A stretch of 64,000 bases of DNA from UBA987 sp002292105 (GTDB lineage: Bacteria; Bacteroidota; Bacteroidia; NS11-12g; UBA9320), in assembly GCA_943846675.1 (NCBI GenBank), contig OX044357.1:2108001-2172000 (forward strand), given 5' to 3'. The position numbers and the translations under genes are program-made. This document shows positions 9,401 through 16,639 of the stretch, one piece after another. Positions within the stretch are counted from its first letter, which is position 1; each line of letters begins with the position of its first letter. The notes beneath the pieces were generated by a model. It saw only the letters and a list, made by a program, of their open reading frames with translations. It did not search any database and had not been told where the DNA came from.

Positions 9401-9590
9401 CCAATATAGACTCAGAGACTCCTTTAAATATGGAGGCTGCGTACGAAGTAGAGTGCGTATTCCGGACTTCTGGTTCATAACTAATGTTATAAACTGGTGA
9501 AGGACTCTGACTATAAGAGGTTGTTCTTATACAAAGTAGCAGGACAAAAAATAGGATTATTTGTTTCAATTTTGAGTAGGTATTTTTCAA
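6411..9590 (-). CDS. Secreted WD40-like propeller/caspase-family (C14) protease
   Basis: 1059 residues. Signal peptide 1-28 (TTSYSQ). Residues about 60-500 carry WD40-like blades (YSPNSKYFAVELD, FSADGNQLIIT). A middle beta-rich region at about 500-790 precedes a C-terminal caspase p20-like domain (about 790-1050) with catalytic His887 in FYYAGHG and Cys944 in DACNSG. Metacaspase-like C14 peptidases cleave after basic or acidic residues; the substrate here is unknown. The start is a TTG at 9590: an in-frame TGA lies three codons upstream and no ATG precedes the signal peptide. The propeller-caspase fusion is a recurrent Bacteroidota architecture. No adjacent partner gene suggests a signalling cascade. 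Confidence 0.88.
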   Translation of the reverse strand: MKNTYSKLKQIILFFVLLLCIRTTSYSQSPSPVYNISYEPEVRNTHSTSYAASIFKGVSESILGGKAPHEYARKGSGSLVLPISTKELLNGKSWVKKVSYSPNSKYFAVELDEGRRFYSTCYLFDNENGKCSEVFEDVRQWKFSADGNQLIITSHEKWSVYSIPDHKEVFTTSYLHDYAYEGNEPERITLLDSNYILVMENNDSLGDKVYLYSSLQNSLEFTFTPKRRFYRGGLRENYFVYSTGGYFGGTSYVFDIAKKKNIIKIENALFLNWAQHNSQFLFYDPTTKTVYEYDVNKRKKLKLLETGYVGRVNYIRDDSLIVIDPSDFLPEHRVIRIYNRYSKKIIRKIEGGYSYINPNNTDFLVVYRFASGAYHPVLINAITFNEVMKMDNKCVMTISKSGRYLILKRGKDGFSIIDLKTSRRKLKFEDRVRVDAFDEQNGVIISVKDNVLNFHSISEKGKLISLTVNSDGWVCFDEKGRYDRSRAFRDRIFFSCTSRDIEDQEWPVSHVNKSMHVPNLWSMVQNGKAADIKAPELKACQSEELENGSWIYKSDVLYSWASLEQHRLASVNFVVDQEDEIVDLGNFSGKPVTVHKSGILFQCNVWNGKGSALLVTFYADHFGGYLALTPDGYFAKSNSFRGKVAISMEGQIYATDQLFERYFRPDIIEGILSNSYKGNRDTRKISKGILMPPKVYIALSLDSGSRGGRVVHPTTSEKIFVEVNARNQGGGIMCLRLLNNGKLVGEYSTLPSEQTHSLTKTFEIIASSGPNLIEVIGVSMDYTESKPASIYYTHAPSVQSSKKPILYLLSVGINEYKNSSYNLSYCVNDMQAFADTMHSISQALFDHTKIITLKDSQATRENILMALDGISKQARPEDVFVFYYAGHGVAVNDKEGSVFFFVANKVTQMSDLNNCQRFGISGMEMKDKLKAISANKQISFIDACNSGAFAENYTLRGPQIEQSIAKLSRSTGSAIYASTTSKQTAAEYETLGHGVFTYVLLAALNGATSLENCQVTVANLKGYIDDQVPRLTEKHKGSRQYPITFLFGQDFPIGLRCAQ

Positions 9591-9648
9591 ATATAATCAA
9601 TGACCTGTTACTCATTTAATACGTAAATCAATACTGATTTTCGTACTC

Positions 9649-9680
9649 AAAAAGTTCGATAACGTTCTGATTCCCCCTAC
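9649..9680 (+). repeat. Dispersed intergenic motif, copy 3
   Basis: AAAAAGTTCGATAACG then TTCTGATTCCCCCTAC, matching copy 1 over about 30 bases. It lies between the divergently transcribed caspase gene and the lipoprotein gene at 9799. No hairpin terminator follows here. Confidence 0.7.
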
Positions 9681-9798
9681 CCGTTAGAGCGCATCAACTG
9701 TGCCCTGTGTAATATCACCGAATATGCTATCTATTAATAATAGATAATATCAGTAAAATATGGTACCGTTGTTAAAGTATAGATGAACGTAAATTAAT

Positions 9799-10848
9799 AT
9801 GAACCATAAATTGAATGTTGTTACTATTAATTTAGCGCTGATTGCTATCTTAATTTTTAATGCCTGTACTTCAACACCTGCTGTTGAAAGAGGTGTAGTT
9901 GTAGGTGAAGGCTTATTAAAAGCAGACACTCTTTTTTCTCAACCTAAATTGGGAAATATTACGGCTATTAAAATTTTAACGGATGATTCTTTACCAACCC
10001 AAATATTAGTTGTTGGAACAAAGGGAGTCTCAATTATCAATGAAAAAGGTGATGAATTAAACCATATTCCTTTTGAATATGGAGACGGATACGGCCGATT
10101 TGGTTTAGGTAATGTGCAACCTGTTTTCAATCCTGATAGAATACTGTATTTAAACCGTGGTGGTGGCTGGCAACCCGTGTCCTTATTTGACGAAAAAGGT
10201 AAAAAAATGTGGGAGTATTCAGGAGCACCAAATGATGCAGCATTGATTGATTTAGATTCTAATGGAGAGAATGAAATCATTGTTGGAACCAACGGTGGTG
10301 GAGGTGTAATTGCTTTTTATCAATCGGGTGAAGAGATTTGGACGACAAAAGCTTCCAACGCTTTTAGTATTGCTGTTATTAAAGAAAATGGTATGAATTA
10401 TATAATTCATACTGACGGTGAAGAGATAGTAATTCGGTCAGTTGATGGCAAGCTACTTAGAACACTAGATTTGCCAGATGTATCTTTTGAAATTGATGAT
10501 TTTAAAGGAAATAAAGCTATTTTTTGTGCTAAAAATCAGCAATTGTACGTTTTCGACTTTTATGGAAATAAATTAGATAGCTTTTCTCTAGAAACGCAAG
10601 GTCGTGATCATAAGTATATAAACAGTCAATTATTAAGCGTTAAGAATTCAGGAGGAATAATTTCGACCAATTTTAGGAGAGCTAATTCAGAATGGCACCT
10701 CTATGATCATAATGACTCAATTGTTTACCATGAGCGCTATTGGGGGCATTATCCGGTAGTCTACGAATATACTTCTGGATCTAAGGTTCACTTACTTCTA
10801 GGATGTGACGAAGGTATAGTGAAGGTCTACTCTAAAATATCTAATTAA
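9799..10848 (+). CDS. Propeller-like lipoprotein of unknown function
   Basis: 349 residues. A lipoprotein signal with lipobox FNAC (Cys23) is followed by a beta-propeller-like fold: an FG-GAP/VCBS-type segment IDLDSNGENEIIVGT near residue 155 and several GxxVxSVDGKLLRTL-type blade motifs. No catalytic residues recognised. It probably sits on the outer or inner membrane surface. Monocistronic: the flanking gaps contain copies of the dispersed intergenic motif. I do not recognise a named family. Confidence 0.65.
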   Translation: MNHKLNVVTINLALIAILIFNACTSTPAVERGVVVGEGLLKADTLFSQPKLGNITAIKILTDDSLPTQILVVGTKGVSIINEKGDELNHIPFEYGDGYGRFGLGNVQPVFNPDRILYLNRGGGWQPVSLFDEKGKKMWEYSGAPNDAALIDLDSNGENEIIVGTNGGGGVIAFYQSGEEIWTTKASNAFSIAVIKENGMNYIIHTDGEEIVIRSVDGKLLRTLDLPDVSFEIDDFKGNKAIFCAKNQQLYVFDFYGNKLDSFSLETQGRDHKYINSQLLSVKNSGGIISTNFRRANSEWHLYDHNDSIVYHERYWGHYPVVYEYTSGSKVHLLLGCDEGIVKVYSKISN

Positions 10849-10939
10849 TATTAGCCATTTAATTAAATCTTCTACTACAAAAAGCGCTTTAACATCTTGA
10901 GTAATGGCAGGGAAAGTGCTAAATCTAAAGGTTAACAGT

Positions 10940-10968
10940 CCGGTCAAACTGCGCAGCGGTTTGACCGG
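10940..10968. repeat. 10-bp perfect inverted repeat
   Basis: CCGGTCAAAC, loop TGCGCAGCG, GTTTGACCGG. No T-run on either side, so not a simple rho-independent terminator. It lies in the 253-base gap 10849-11101 and may be a REP-like palindrome. Confidence 0.65.
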
Positions 10969-11037
10969 GAAGTGCGATGCAATCTGCCACTACTCATACA
11001 TTTTATCGTTACCCAAATGAAACTAACACAACGAACT

Positions 11038-11104
11038 AAAGTTTGACAACAGTCTTTTTCCCACTCTATCATATATTAATCTCGGCTTTGGTCGGCCTTT
11101 TTCA
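11038..11104 (+). terminator. Diverged motif copy 4 followed by a terminator-like hairpin
   Basis: AAAGTTTGACAACAGTCTTT and TTCCCACTCTA is a diverged form of the dispersed motif. It is followed at 11081-11104 by CTCGGCTTTGGTCGGCCTTTTTC, a short hairpin and T-run in plus orientation. It may end transcription of the lipoprotein gene at 9799 and overlaps the 3' end of the opposite gene by three bases. Confidence 0.5.
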
Positions 11105-11680
11105 TTGGATAACAGTCCATTTATTTAACCTTAAACTGTACCTACGACCTACAAGATTATATCCAAACCAAATTGCTCCCATTGATCCAAGAGTTAGTCC
11201 TGTCCCTAACAAAGCAATCACATCCGGATCATAATCAAATCCAACAGCAGTTATAGCTAAGGAAATGGGCATTGCTATGGAACCCATAATAATCTGCACC
11301 CCAACTCCTGTAGCACGCAACGATTTGTTTTCGTTATATTTTCTTAACCATCTTATCTTATTAACATCAATAGAGTCAACAATTGGTTTCCTTTTTGATT
11401 TTGGCTTAAAGGATATATAATTCTCAGATATAGAGATTATCTCACCTTTAAGTGTCCCTCTGAAACTCCCAATTTTTATCAAATCACCCGTTTTGATTAC
11501 AATTGTTTTAAGTTTTTTTGCGTGTTGTAAAGTGAGGGTATCGGAAAGGGTATGACTTGTGTCGCTTAGTATTGTTTCACTTCTAATGCTTACCACCCCC
11601 TCCGAATTGGTTGTTGGCATTTGAGCAAACGCAGGTGCCGTTATAAATACTGCTGCTATTATGGTTAATACCTTTTTCAT
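11102..11680 (-). CDS. Exported hypothetical membrane-associated protein
   Basis: 192 residues with a signal peptide (1-19, APAFAQ). Residues about 65-110 (IKTGDLIKIGSFRGTLKGEI, then ISFKPK) look like a small SH3/LSm-like barrel, followed by two hydrophobic stretches (about 125-150 and 155-175) that could be membrane segments, and a basic C-terminal tail. Monocistronic and divergent from the crtA-like gene. Family and function not recognised. Confidence 0.6.
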   Translation of the reverse strand: MKKVLTIIAAVFITAPAFAQMPTTNSEGVVSIRSETILSDTSHTLSDTLTLQHAKKLKTIVIKTGDLIKIGSFRGTLKGEIISISENYISFKPKSKRKPIVDSIDVNKIRWLRKYNENKSLRATGVGVQIIMGSIAMPISLAITAVGFDYDPDVIALLGTGLTLGSMGAIWFGYNLVGRRYSLRLNKWTVIQ

Positions 11681-11824
11681 ATTTTGTTTGTTAATGTACT
11701 TGATTCGTCCAAGGTAAGCTTAATAATCTGTTAAAAATAATGGAGCGCGTTTCAATAATTTGTATCTGCCAAATAAATATCTAACTAATAGTCATGTCTC
11801 AAAAAAAAATAGCATAAATGCATT

Positions 11825-11912
11825 AAAAGTTCGATAACATTCTGATTCCCCCACTAACTCTTAGGAGTTAAACGAAATTGCCTGGTGGTACCACACCGGG
11901 CTTTTTTGTTGG
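11825..11912 (+). repeat. Dispersed intergenic element, copy 5, full length with terminator
   Basis: AAAAGTTCGATAAC, TTCTGATTCCCCCAC, hairpin AACTC-TTAG-GAGTT, linker AACGAAATTG, then GCCTGGTG...CACACCGGGC and TTTTTT. It is almost identical to 5545-5629. It sits in the 301-base gap between divergent genes (11680 minus, 11982 plus), so there is no plus-strand protein gene upstream for it to terminate. Confidence 0.75.
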
Positions 11913-11981
11913 CCATCAATAAATTCATTAAATCAATACTCCTTATCAACTTTATTCCTAGTATCTTGTTCAATTGAAAAC

Positions 11982-12680
11982 ATGACTCAGATAACCACAA
12001 TCAGTTTCTTTCATTATCAAGGCTTCGCAAACAAGGTCTGGGCTTTTGGTATGATGCAATTTGCTCACAAACCTCTGAAAAATATTCGTGGTCAACAGTT
12101 TTACAAATTAATGGGTAGCGGAAAAGGAATGGGGTTTAATCCATTACCTGACTGGTCGACTTATTGCTTGCTGCAGGTGTGGGATTCTGAAGAGCACGCA
12201 GATCATTTTTTCACAAACTCTATTCTCTTTAAGAAGTATCAACATAGAACCAAAAAGATTAGGAGTCTGTACATGAAAAATATTATAGCCAAAGGCGAGT
12301 GGTCTGGTCAATGTCCATTCGAGAAGAGCTCGGATCTTAGTGAAGAGAACCCGCAACTTGCCGTTATCACCCGAGCGACTATTAAACTTTCCAAGCTTGC
12401 TAAATTCTGGAGCTATGTCCCCACTTCACATCAAAAACTAGCTGATAATCCAGGTCTGATATTTACAAAAGGCGTTGGTGAAATACCGATTATACAAATG
12501 GCTACGTTTAGCCTTTGGCAAAATAAAGAAGCCCTGCACGCTTTCGCCTATCAGGGTAAAGAACATGCTCAAGCCATCAAAATGACCAGAGAATTGGATT
12601 GGTATAAAGAAGAACTATTTGCCAGGTTTCAGGTATACAAGCAATTGGGTGAAGGTTTTGAAGCACAACACCTGAACTAA
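11982..12680 (+). CDS. CrtA-like (spheroidene monooxygenase family) protein
   Basis: 232 residues, no signal peptide. It shows the hallmark of the spheroidene monooxygenase family, YKLMGSGKGMGF near residue 41 followed by a hydrophobic strand and WDSEEHADHFF, and a second ferredoxin-like half (GVGEIPIIQMATFSLW near 160-180). In purple bacteria CrtA oxidises C-2 of acyclic carotenoid ends. The neighbours cruF and crtD make a carotenoid role plausible, but many Bacteroidota homologues are untested and the substrate is inferred. It converges on the methyltransferase gene with a 28-base gap. Confidence 0.7.
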   Translation: MTQITTISFFHYQGFANKVWAFGMMQFAHKPLKNIRGQQFYKLMGSGKGMGFNPLPDWSTYCLLQVWDSEEHADHFFTNSILFKKYQHRTKKIRSLYMKNIIAKGEWSGQCPFEKSSDLSEENPQLAVITRATIKLSKLAKFWSYVPTSHQKLADNPGLIFTKGVGEIPIIQMATFSLWQNKEALHAFAYQGKEHAQAIKMTRELDWYKEELFARFQVYKQLGEGFEAQHLN

Positions 12681-12708
12681 TTTATTACTACCTGTTTAAT
12701 GTGTTCCT

Positions 12709-13644
12709 TTACGCCGGAGAAGCTATCCCTGTCATAATACCTAGTGACCTTTTAGCACTTTCAATCCGCTTAGGCAAAAACCCAATCATGCCTATGACAT
12801 AATTTAAAAACTCGGCATCCATGTTTTGACTCCAATCAATTCCTTTTTGCTCCATCTCACTCATCCAATACAAAACATAAGGATCCAGGGTTCCAAACGT
12901 GTTAATCTTTTGCGCTTTCCAACCAGATTTAGTCAGGGCAAGAGTAAGTGTGTCTGGTGTAAACAAAAATGTGTGCCGTGGTGTGTGAAAACCTGCCCAA
13001 TTCGGTCCAAACATCTTGCGACTATCAGAGTCGTAATTGGGCACCTCTATGATTAGGGTAGTTTCGTCATGAGCAATAGATTTAAGACGCTTTAGTGTCT
13101 CTACCGGATCATAGTCGTGCTCTAGGTAATGCCACATGGTGATGATGTCCGGTCGAAGATCCTGTGGTAGATCTTTTACTTCTCCCACTCTTAAATCTAT
13201 GTCTTTATAATCACTTGGGTTGGCCTTCCAACCTTCATCTGAGAAATCAATTCCAATAGTCCGGCAATTATATTGTTTCGCGCAGGTTTGTAAAAAGGTA
13301 GGCTTACCGCATCCAACGTCGAGAATGGTGGTAGACGAATTTACAGAATGATACTTTCGCAACCATTGAGCGCGTTTCTGATCGAGTTTTTGTTGACTAT
13401 TGGCTACTTGCTTTTCGTATTTACCCCAAGCCTTTGGTCCACGATAGGGCAGGTAATAATCTGTATAATATTCTTTGAGTTGTTCTAGCGGTAATCGAGG
13501 ATTTAGAAAGACTAACTGACAGTTTTCACATTGTTCAAACTGAAAAGTAGATGCTGAAGGATGCATCTGGGCTTTGGTCTCTATCAGTGTACGAAACTGG
13601 TCTGAATTACACGTGAGACAATTTTTAAGGTTCAGAACACTCAA
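12709..13644 (-). CDS. Class I SAM-dependent methyltransferase with N-terminal zinc-binding Cys pairs
   Basis: 311 residues. Cys9-X2-Cys12 and Cys39-X2-Cys42 form a probable zinc knuckle, followed by a Rossmann methyltransferase domain with motif I ILDVGCGKP (107-115), GIDFSDEG, and MWHYLEHDYDP. This layout matches Methyltransf_23-type enzymes with a putative zinc-binding N-terminus, often found with glycan or lipid modification genes. The start is TTG at 13644: an in-frame TAA lies five codons upstream and no ATG is available. It lies between the crtA-like gene and cruF and reads in the same direction as crtD-cruF (84-base gap). A role in carotenoid methylation is possible but unsupported. 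Confidence 0.75.
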   Translation of the reverse strand: MSVLNLKNCLTCNSDQFRTLIETKAQMHPSASTFQFEQCENCQLVFLNPRLPLEQLKEYYTDYYLPYRGPKAWGKYEKQVANSQQKLDQKRAQWLRKYHSVNSSTTILDVGCGKPTFLQTCAKQYNCRTIGIDFSDEGWKANPSDYKDIDLRVGEVKDLPQDLRPDIITMWHYLEHDYDPVETLKRLKSIAHDETTLIIEVPNYDSDSRKMFGPNWAGFHTPRHTFLFTPDTLTLALTKSGWKAQKINTFGTLDPYVLYWMSEMEQKGIDWSQNMDAEFLNYVIGMIGFLPKRIESAKRSLGIMTGIASPA

Positions 13645-13728
13645 AGTGAAAAGTGATTATGCATAAATGAAAGAAATGGAATAGGTTGAAACATCGAAGA
13701 TATTTTAACAGGATCAGGACTCATGAAC

Positions 13729-14391
13729 TTACACATTGTAGAACCCATAGAAGTAAACAAAGAATAGCAATTGTGCGATGTATAGGTGATACGAAAATTT
13801 CAAGCTTCCTTTAAGGTTTAAGCGCTGATAGATCAAATGGAATAATAGAGCGATTCCAAACCAAGCGATATAATTGTTTATTGGGACGATACCGTTTTCA
13901 AACACCCAAAAATCAAATATTGGGGCAGATTGTTCCAGAAAGAAATCGAGAAAAACCATTAGAGAAGCCCCTAAAACAGCACGTGCGATTATATTTTTAA
14001 AAATCGAAGATGCGATGATGGCGGTAACAACGGTTAAGACTACCCAGTTGATGCCAATAAAGTAAGGAACACCCGAAAACTTTGGCCCAAGATTATTTCC
14101 ATATTCGTAGTTTCCAAAGAATAAGCCGTAGTGAACTCCTAACCATTCGAATAACATCCCTCCTATAAAGAATACTCCAATCGCTAGTCCCAGTCGCCAC
14201 GTTCTATTAGGAAAGCTCCATACGAGTAATAAAAATATGATGGTCAGATTAATCGGTGTTTTTGAAACAAACCAGTCTTCGAAACCAATGGAGACACCAA
14301 GCATTGCCGTAAGGTGGAAAAGCCAGATAACGAAAATCGAGATATTTACGCTGTTGTTCTTAAGCCGATGTATGTTTAGCACTTGACTCAT
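13729..14391 (-). CDS. cruF: Carotenoid 1,2-hydratase, CruF/DUF422 family
   Basis: 220 residues with about seven hydrophobic segments and the family core GMLFEWLGVHYGLFFGNYEY and GVPYFIGINWV (residues about 77-120), plus a later DFFLEQ...FWVF segment. CruF-type proteins add water to the psi end of carotenoids to give the 1-hydroxyl group, as in bacterioruberin, myxol and saproxanthin synthesis. The ATG overlaps the stop of the upstream crtD-like gene as ATGA (14388-14391), so the two are translationally coupled. The membrane location and pathway role are known for the family; the exact substrate is inferred. Confidence 0.85.
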   Translation of the reverse strand: MSQVLNIHRLKNNSVNISIFVIWLFHLTAMLGVSIGFEDWFVSKTPINLTIIFLLLVWSFPNRTWRLGLAIGVFFIGGMLFEWLGVHYGLFFGNYEYGNNLGPKFSGVPYFIGINWVVLTVVTAIIASSIFKNIIARAVLGASLMVFLDFFLEQSAPIFDFWVFENGIVPINNYIAWFGIALLFHLIYQRLNLKGSLKFSYHLYIAQLLFFVYFYGFYNV

Positions 14392-15854
14392 ACACGTGGA
14401 ATTAAATCATCAATAATCTTTGCTGAAAGTAGGCACAACGGAATTCCTCCTCCTGGATGTACAGATCCACCACAAAAAAATAGATTCTTGATATTGCTGG
14501 AGAAATTGGGATGGCGCAGAAAAGCAGAAAATTTTGAATTGCTGGATGCTCCGTACAGTGACCCTTGGTGGGAACTCGTTTTGGCTTCTATACCAATTGG
14601 ATCCAATACGTTTTCTGTTTCGATCAACGACTCCAAATCAATACCAAGTATTCGATTAATTTTTTGAATCACATTTGCTCTTGCTTCTTTTTTAATTATA
14701 TCCCAATCCTGACCAACATTTCCTGGTGCGTTAATCATAACAAACCAGTTCTCTTTTCCTTTTGGTGCGTCTGATAGGCTTTCTTTCGAAGAGATATTGA
14801 TATATACCGTTGGGTCGGAAAGCAGTTTCTTCTTATCGAATAGGTACTCAAATTCTTCTTCATACGCATCACTGAACAAGATATTATGTAAATCAAGATT
14901 TGGAAACGCCTGATTTATCCCCCAATAAAAAATCAAAGCAGAACTTGACCGTTCTTGTTCTAAGACGCGTACAGGTTTTTTCGTGTTTTCCAACAAACGA
15001 TTGTAGGTTGAAAAAATATCCATGTTAGAAACAACGAGGTCTGCCTTATGAAATCCTTGGTTTGTAAAGACACCAGTTACGGCGCCTTTGTTATGCTCTA
15101 TTTTATTTACTGCCGTCTCAAACTGGAATGTTATTCCTTGAGATTTCGCCAACTCAAACAGGCTAGTAGTGATGGCATGCATCCCACCTTCTGGAAAGTA
15201 CGTTCCCTGATTCATCTCAAGATGAGGAATCATTGACATGATACCCGGTGTCTTGTAGGGAGAAGAGCCGTTGTACGTGGCATACCGATTAAACAGTTGC
15301 ACTAGATGTGGATTGGCAAAGTACTCCTGATTGACTTCATCCAGAGTAGAATTAATAGACAGTTTAGATAAAGCGAAAACTGCTTTTAACGTATCATTCG
15401 AAAGATACGTTTTCAATTTATGTAATGATTTTTCTAAGAAAAGACTTGCTGTTAAATCGTATTTCTCTTTACTGTTTTTTAAGTACTTCGAAATAATTTC
15501 GGGCTTTGTTTCAAACACCTGCGCTGCTTCTTTTACAAACGTTTCTTGATCTGCGTTTACGGAAAACTCTGTACCATCTTCCCAAAAATAATTACAGACG
15601 ACTTCCTTAGATTTATATACAAAAAAATCTTTTGGGTTTAAATCGTAAAGTTCAAAAAGCTCATCGACCAACCACGGCATTGTAAAGAGAGAAGGGCCTG
15701 CATCAAATCGAAAATCATCGGTTTTGAATGCGTGAAGCTTGCCACCAGGATAATCGTTGGCCTCAAAAACAGTAACGGCATACCCCTTTTTGTTTAACCG
15801 CAAAGCACTTGCTATTCCTGCGATTCCTGAGCCGATAACTATAGCTTTTCTCAT
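14388..15854 (-). CDS. crtD: Carotenoid desaturase, CrtD/CrtI family
   Basis: 488 residues. N-terminal FAD-binding Rossmann motif VIGSGIAGIASALRLNKKG (about 5-23) followed by FEANDYPGGKLHAF, and the C-terminal family signature FCGGSVHPGGGIPLCLLSAK (near 460-480). All are typical of CrtI-type phytoene desaturases. Pairing with cruF favours 1-hydroxycarotenoid 3,4-desaturase (CrtD) over phytoene desaturase: no crtB phytoene synthase is adjacent, whereas CrtI is usually beside crtB. First gene of a coupled crtD-cruF unit. FAD-dependent and membrane-associated. The CrtD/CrtI choice is inferred from context. Confidence 0.8.
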   Translation of the reverse strand: MRKAIVIGSGIAGIASALRLNKKGYAVTVFEANDYPGGKLHAFKTDDFRFDAGPSLFTMPWLVDELFELYDLNPKDFFVYKSKEVVCNYFWEDGTEFSVNADQETFVKEAAQVFETKPEIISKYLKNSKEKYDLTASLFLEKSLHKLKTYLSNDTLKAVFALSKLSINSTLDEVNQEYFANPHLVQLFNRYATYNGSSPYKTPGIMSMIPHLEMNQGTYFPEGGMHAITTSLFELAKSQGITFQFETAVNKIEHNKGAVTGVFTNQGFHKADLVVSNMDIFSTYNRLLENTKKPVRVLEQERSSSALIFYWGINQAFPNLDLHNILFSDAYEEEFEYLFDKKKLLSDPTVYINISSKESLSDAPKGKENWFVMINAPGNVGQDWDIIKKEARANVIQKINRILGIDLESLIETENVLDPIGIEAKTSSHQGSLYGASSNSKFSAFLRHPNFSSNIKNLFFCGGSVHPGGGIPLCLLSAKIIDDLIPRV

Positions 15855-15963
15855 TTATTCTTCCGATAGATGTTTCAGATGCTTCTACTGATAACCAATT
15901 AATGTGGTTATCTGTTCATATTGGCAAGCAATATGTTTCAATTATTGTGAAAAAAATTACAAA

Positions 15964-16040
15964 TGTTCGATTCCCATAAGGGCTAATAGCGCTCATGAGC
16001 TGGACGAAATTGCCTGGCAGTACCATGCTGGTTTTTTTTG
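15964..16040 (+). terminator. Hairpin plus terminator element (ACGAAATTG family), orphan
   Basis: TGTTCGATTCCC at the left, then GCTCATGAGC (short palindrome), linker TGGACGAAATTG, and CCTGGCA-gtacca-TGCTGG with TTTTTTTT. It shares linker and layout with 5545, 5741 and 11825. It lies in the 304-base gap between divergent genes (15854 minus, 16159 plus), so no plus-strand protein gene precedes it. Confidence 0.7.
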
Positions 16041-16133
16041 CCTGGATACCTTACTGCTCTTAACATATAAATACTTCTATCACCTAAAAGCCATACTATT
16101 ACCATAGGTCGAAATAATCTGCAAAAAATATTC

Positions 16134-16141
16134 TAACTTTG
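16134..16141 (+). promoter_or_regulatory. Predicted -7 box TAACTTTG of the copper operon
   Basis: TAACTTTG fits the TAnnTTTG consensus and lies 17 bases before the ATG at 16159. The -33 element is not clear. It would drive the genes from 16159 to 22575. Confidence 0.55.
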
Positions 16142-16158
16142 GCTGGTTCAACACAAGA

Positions 16159-16569
16159 ATGCGTCGCTTAGCAGCCATATTACTTATTAGCTTACTAGCA
16201 CTTGCCAGTATAGGCCTTAAAATTAACGCCCATGTCTGCCAAGGAAGCATTAAATCTATAGGCGTATTTGTGCCCGCACAGTCCTGTTCAACTATGGCAA
16301 GCGGCAGTTGCACCAAGCTAAATTATGCCGATGGGTACAACAAAACACCTTGCTGTACAGACAAGTGTTTTGCTAGTCCACAGTCTTTATTCGAATCGGT
16401 AGAATTTATTCATCAACAACCCGTTCAACAAGAAGGTCCGGTGGAATTTAAGTCGCCATTATTACTTACAACCAATTTAAACGCATTCGTTTTAAACGAA
16501 TATGAGGACGACCCGCCCGACAGGCAGGTCAATAAAGTCCAAGTTTTATTCCAAGTGTTTCGCATTTAG
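16159..16569 (+). CDS. HYC_CC_PP family protein
   Basis: 136 residues with an N-terminal signal peptide (1-24, ending KINA), then HVC near residue 25, a Cys-rich stretch with the PCCTD pair, and DDPPDR near the C-terminus. These three marks (HxC, CC, PP) define the Bacteroidota HYC_CC_PP family. The role is unknown; the conserved His and Cys residues and the repeated linkage to copper genes suggest metal binding. First gene of the operon that continues with the heavy-metal-binding lipoprotein 70 bases downstream. Confidence 0.8.
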   Translation: MRRLAAILLISLLALASIGLKINAHVCQGSIKSIGVFVPAQSCSTMASGSCTKLNYADGYNKTPCCTDKCFASPQSLFESVEFIHQQPVQQEGPVEFKSPLLLTTNLNAFVLNEYEDDPPDRQVNKVQVLFQVFRI

Positions 16570-16639
16570 ACAAGATTATTATTTCGATGCCGCTTTGCCT
16601 TTTGTGAATGCGCCTTAATTCAAATAATAATTTTTACCT

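Noticed and set aside
5531..11912. Integron attC sites or gene cassettes
   Set aside because: The single genes separated by a shared motif suggested cassettes, and GTTAAAC resembles an attC core, but the paired R and L boxes at the right spacing are missing and the genes lie on both strands.
6411..12680. Anti-phage defence island around the caspase gene
   Set aside because: The caspase protein has a signal peptide and its neighbours are lipoproteins and carotenoid genes; no nuclease, CBASS, TIR or restriction genes are present.
15960..16040. tRNA gene or tRNA fragment
   Set aside because: GTTCGATTCCC resembles a T-arm, but no acceptor stem, D-arm or anticodon arm can be folded around it.
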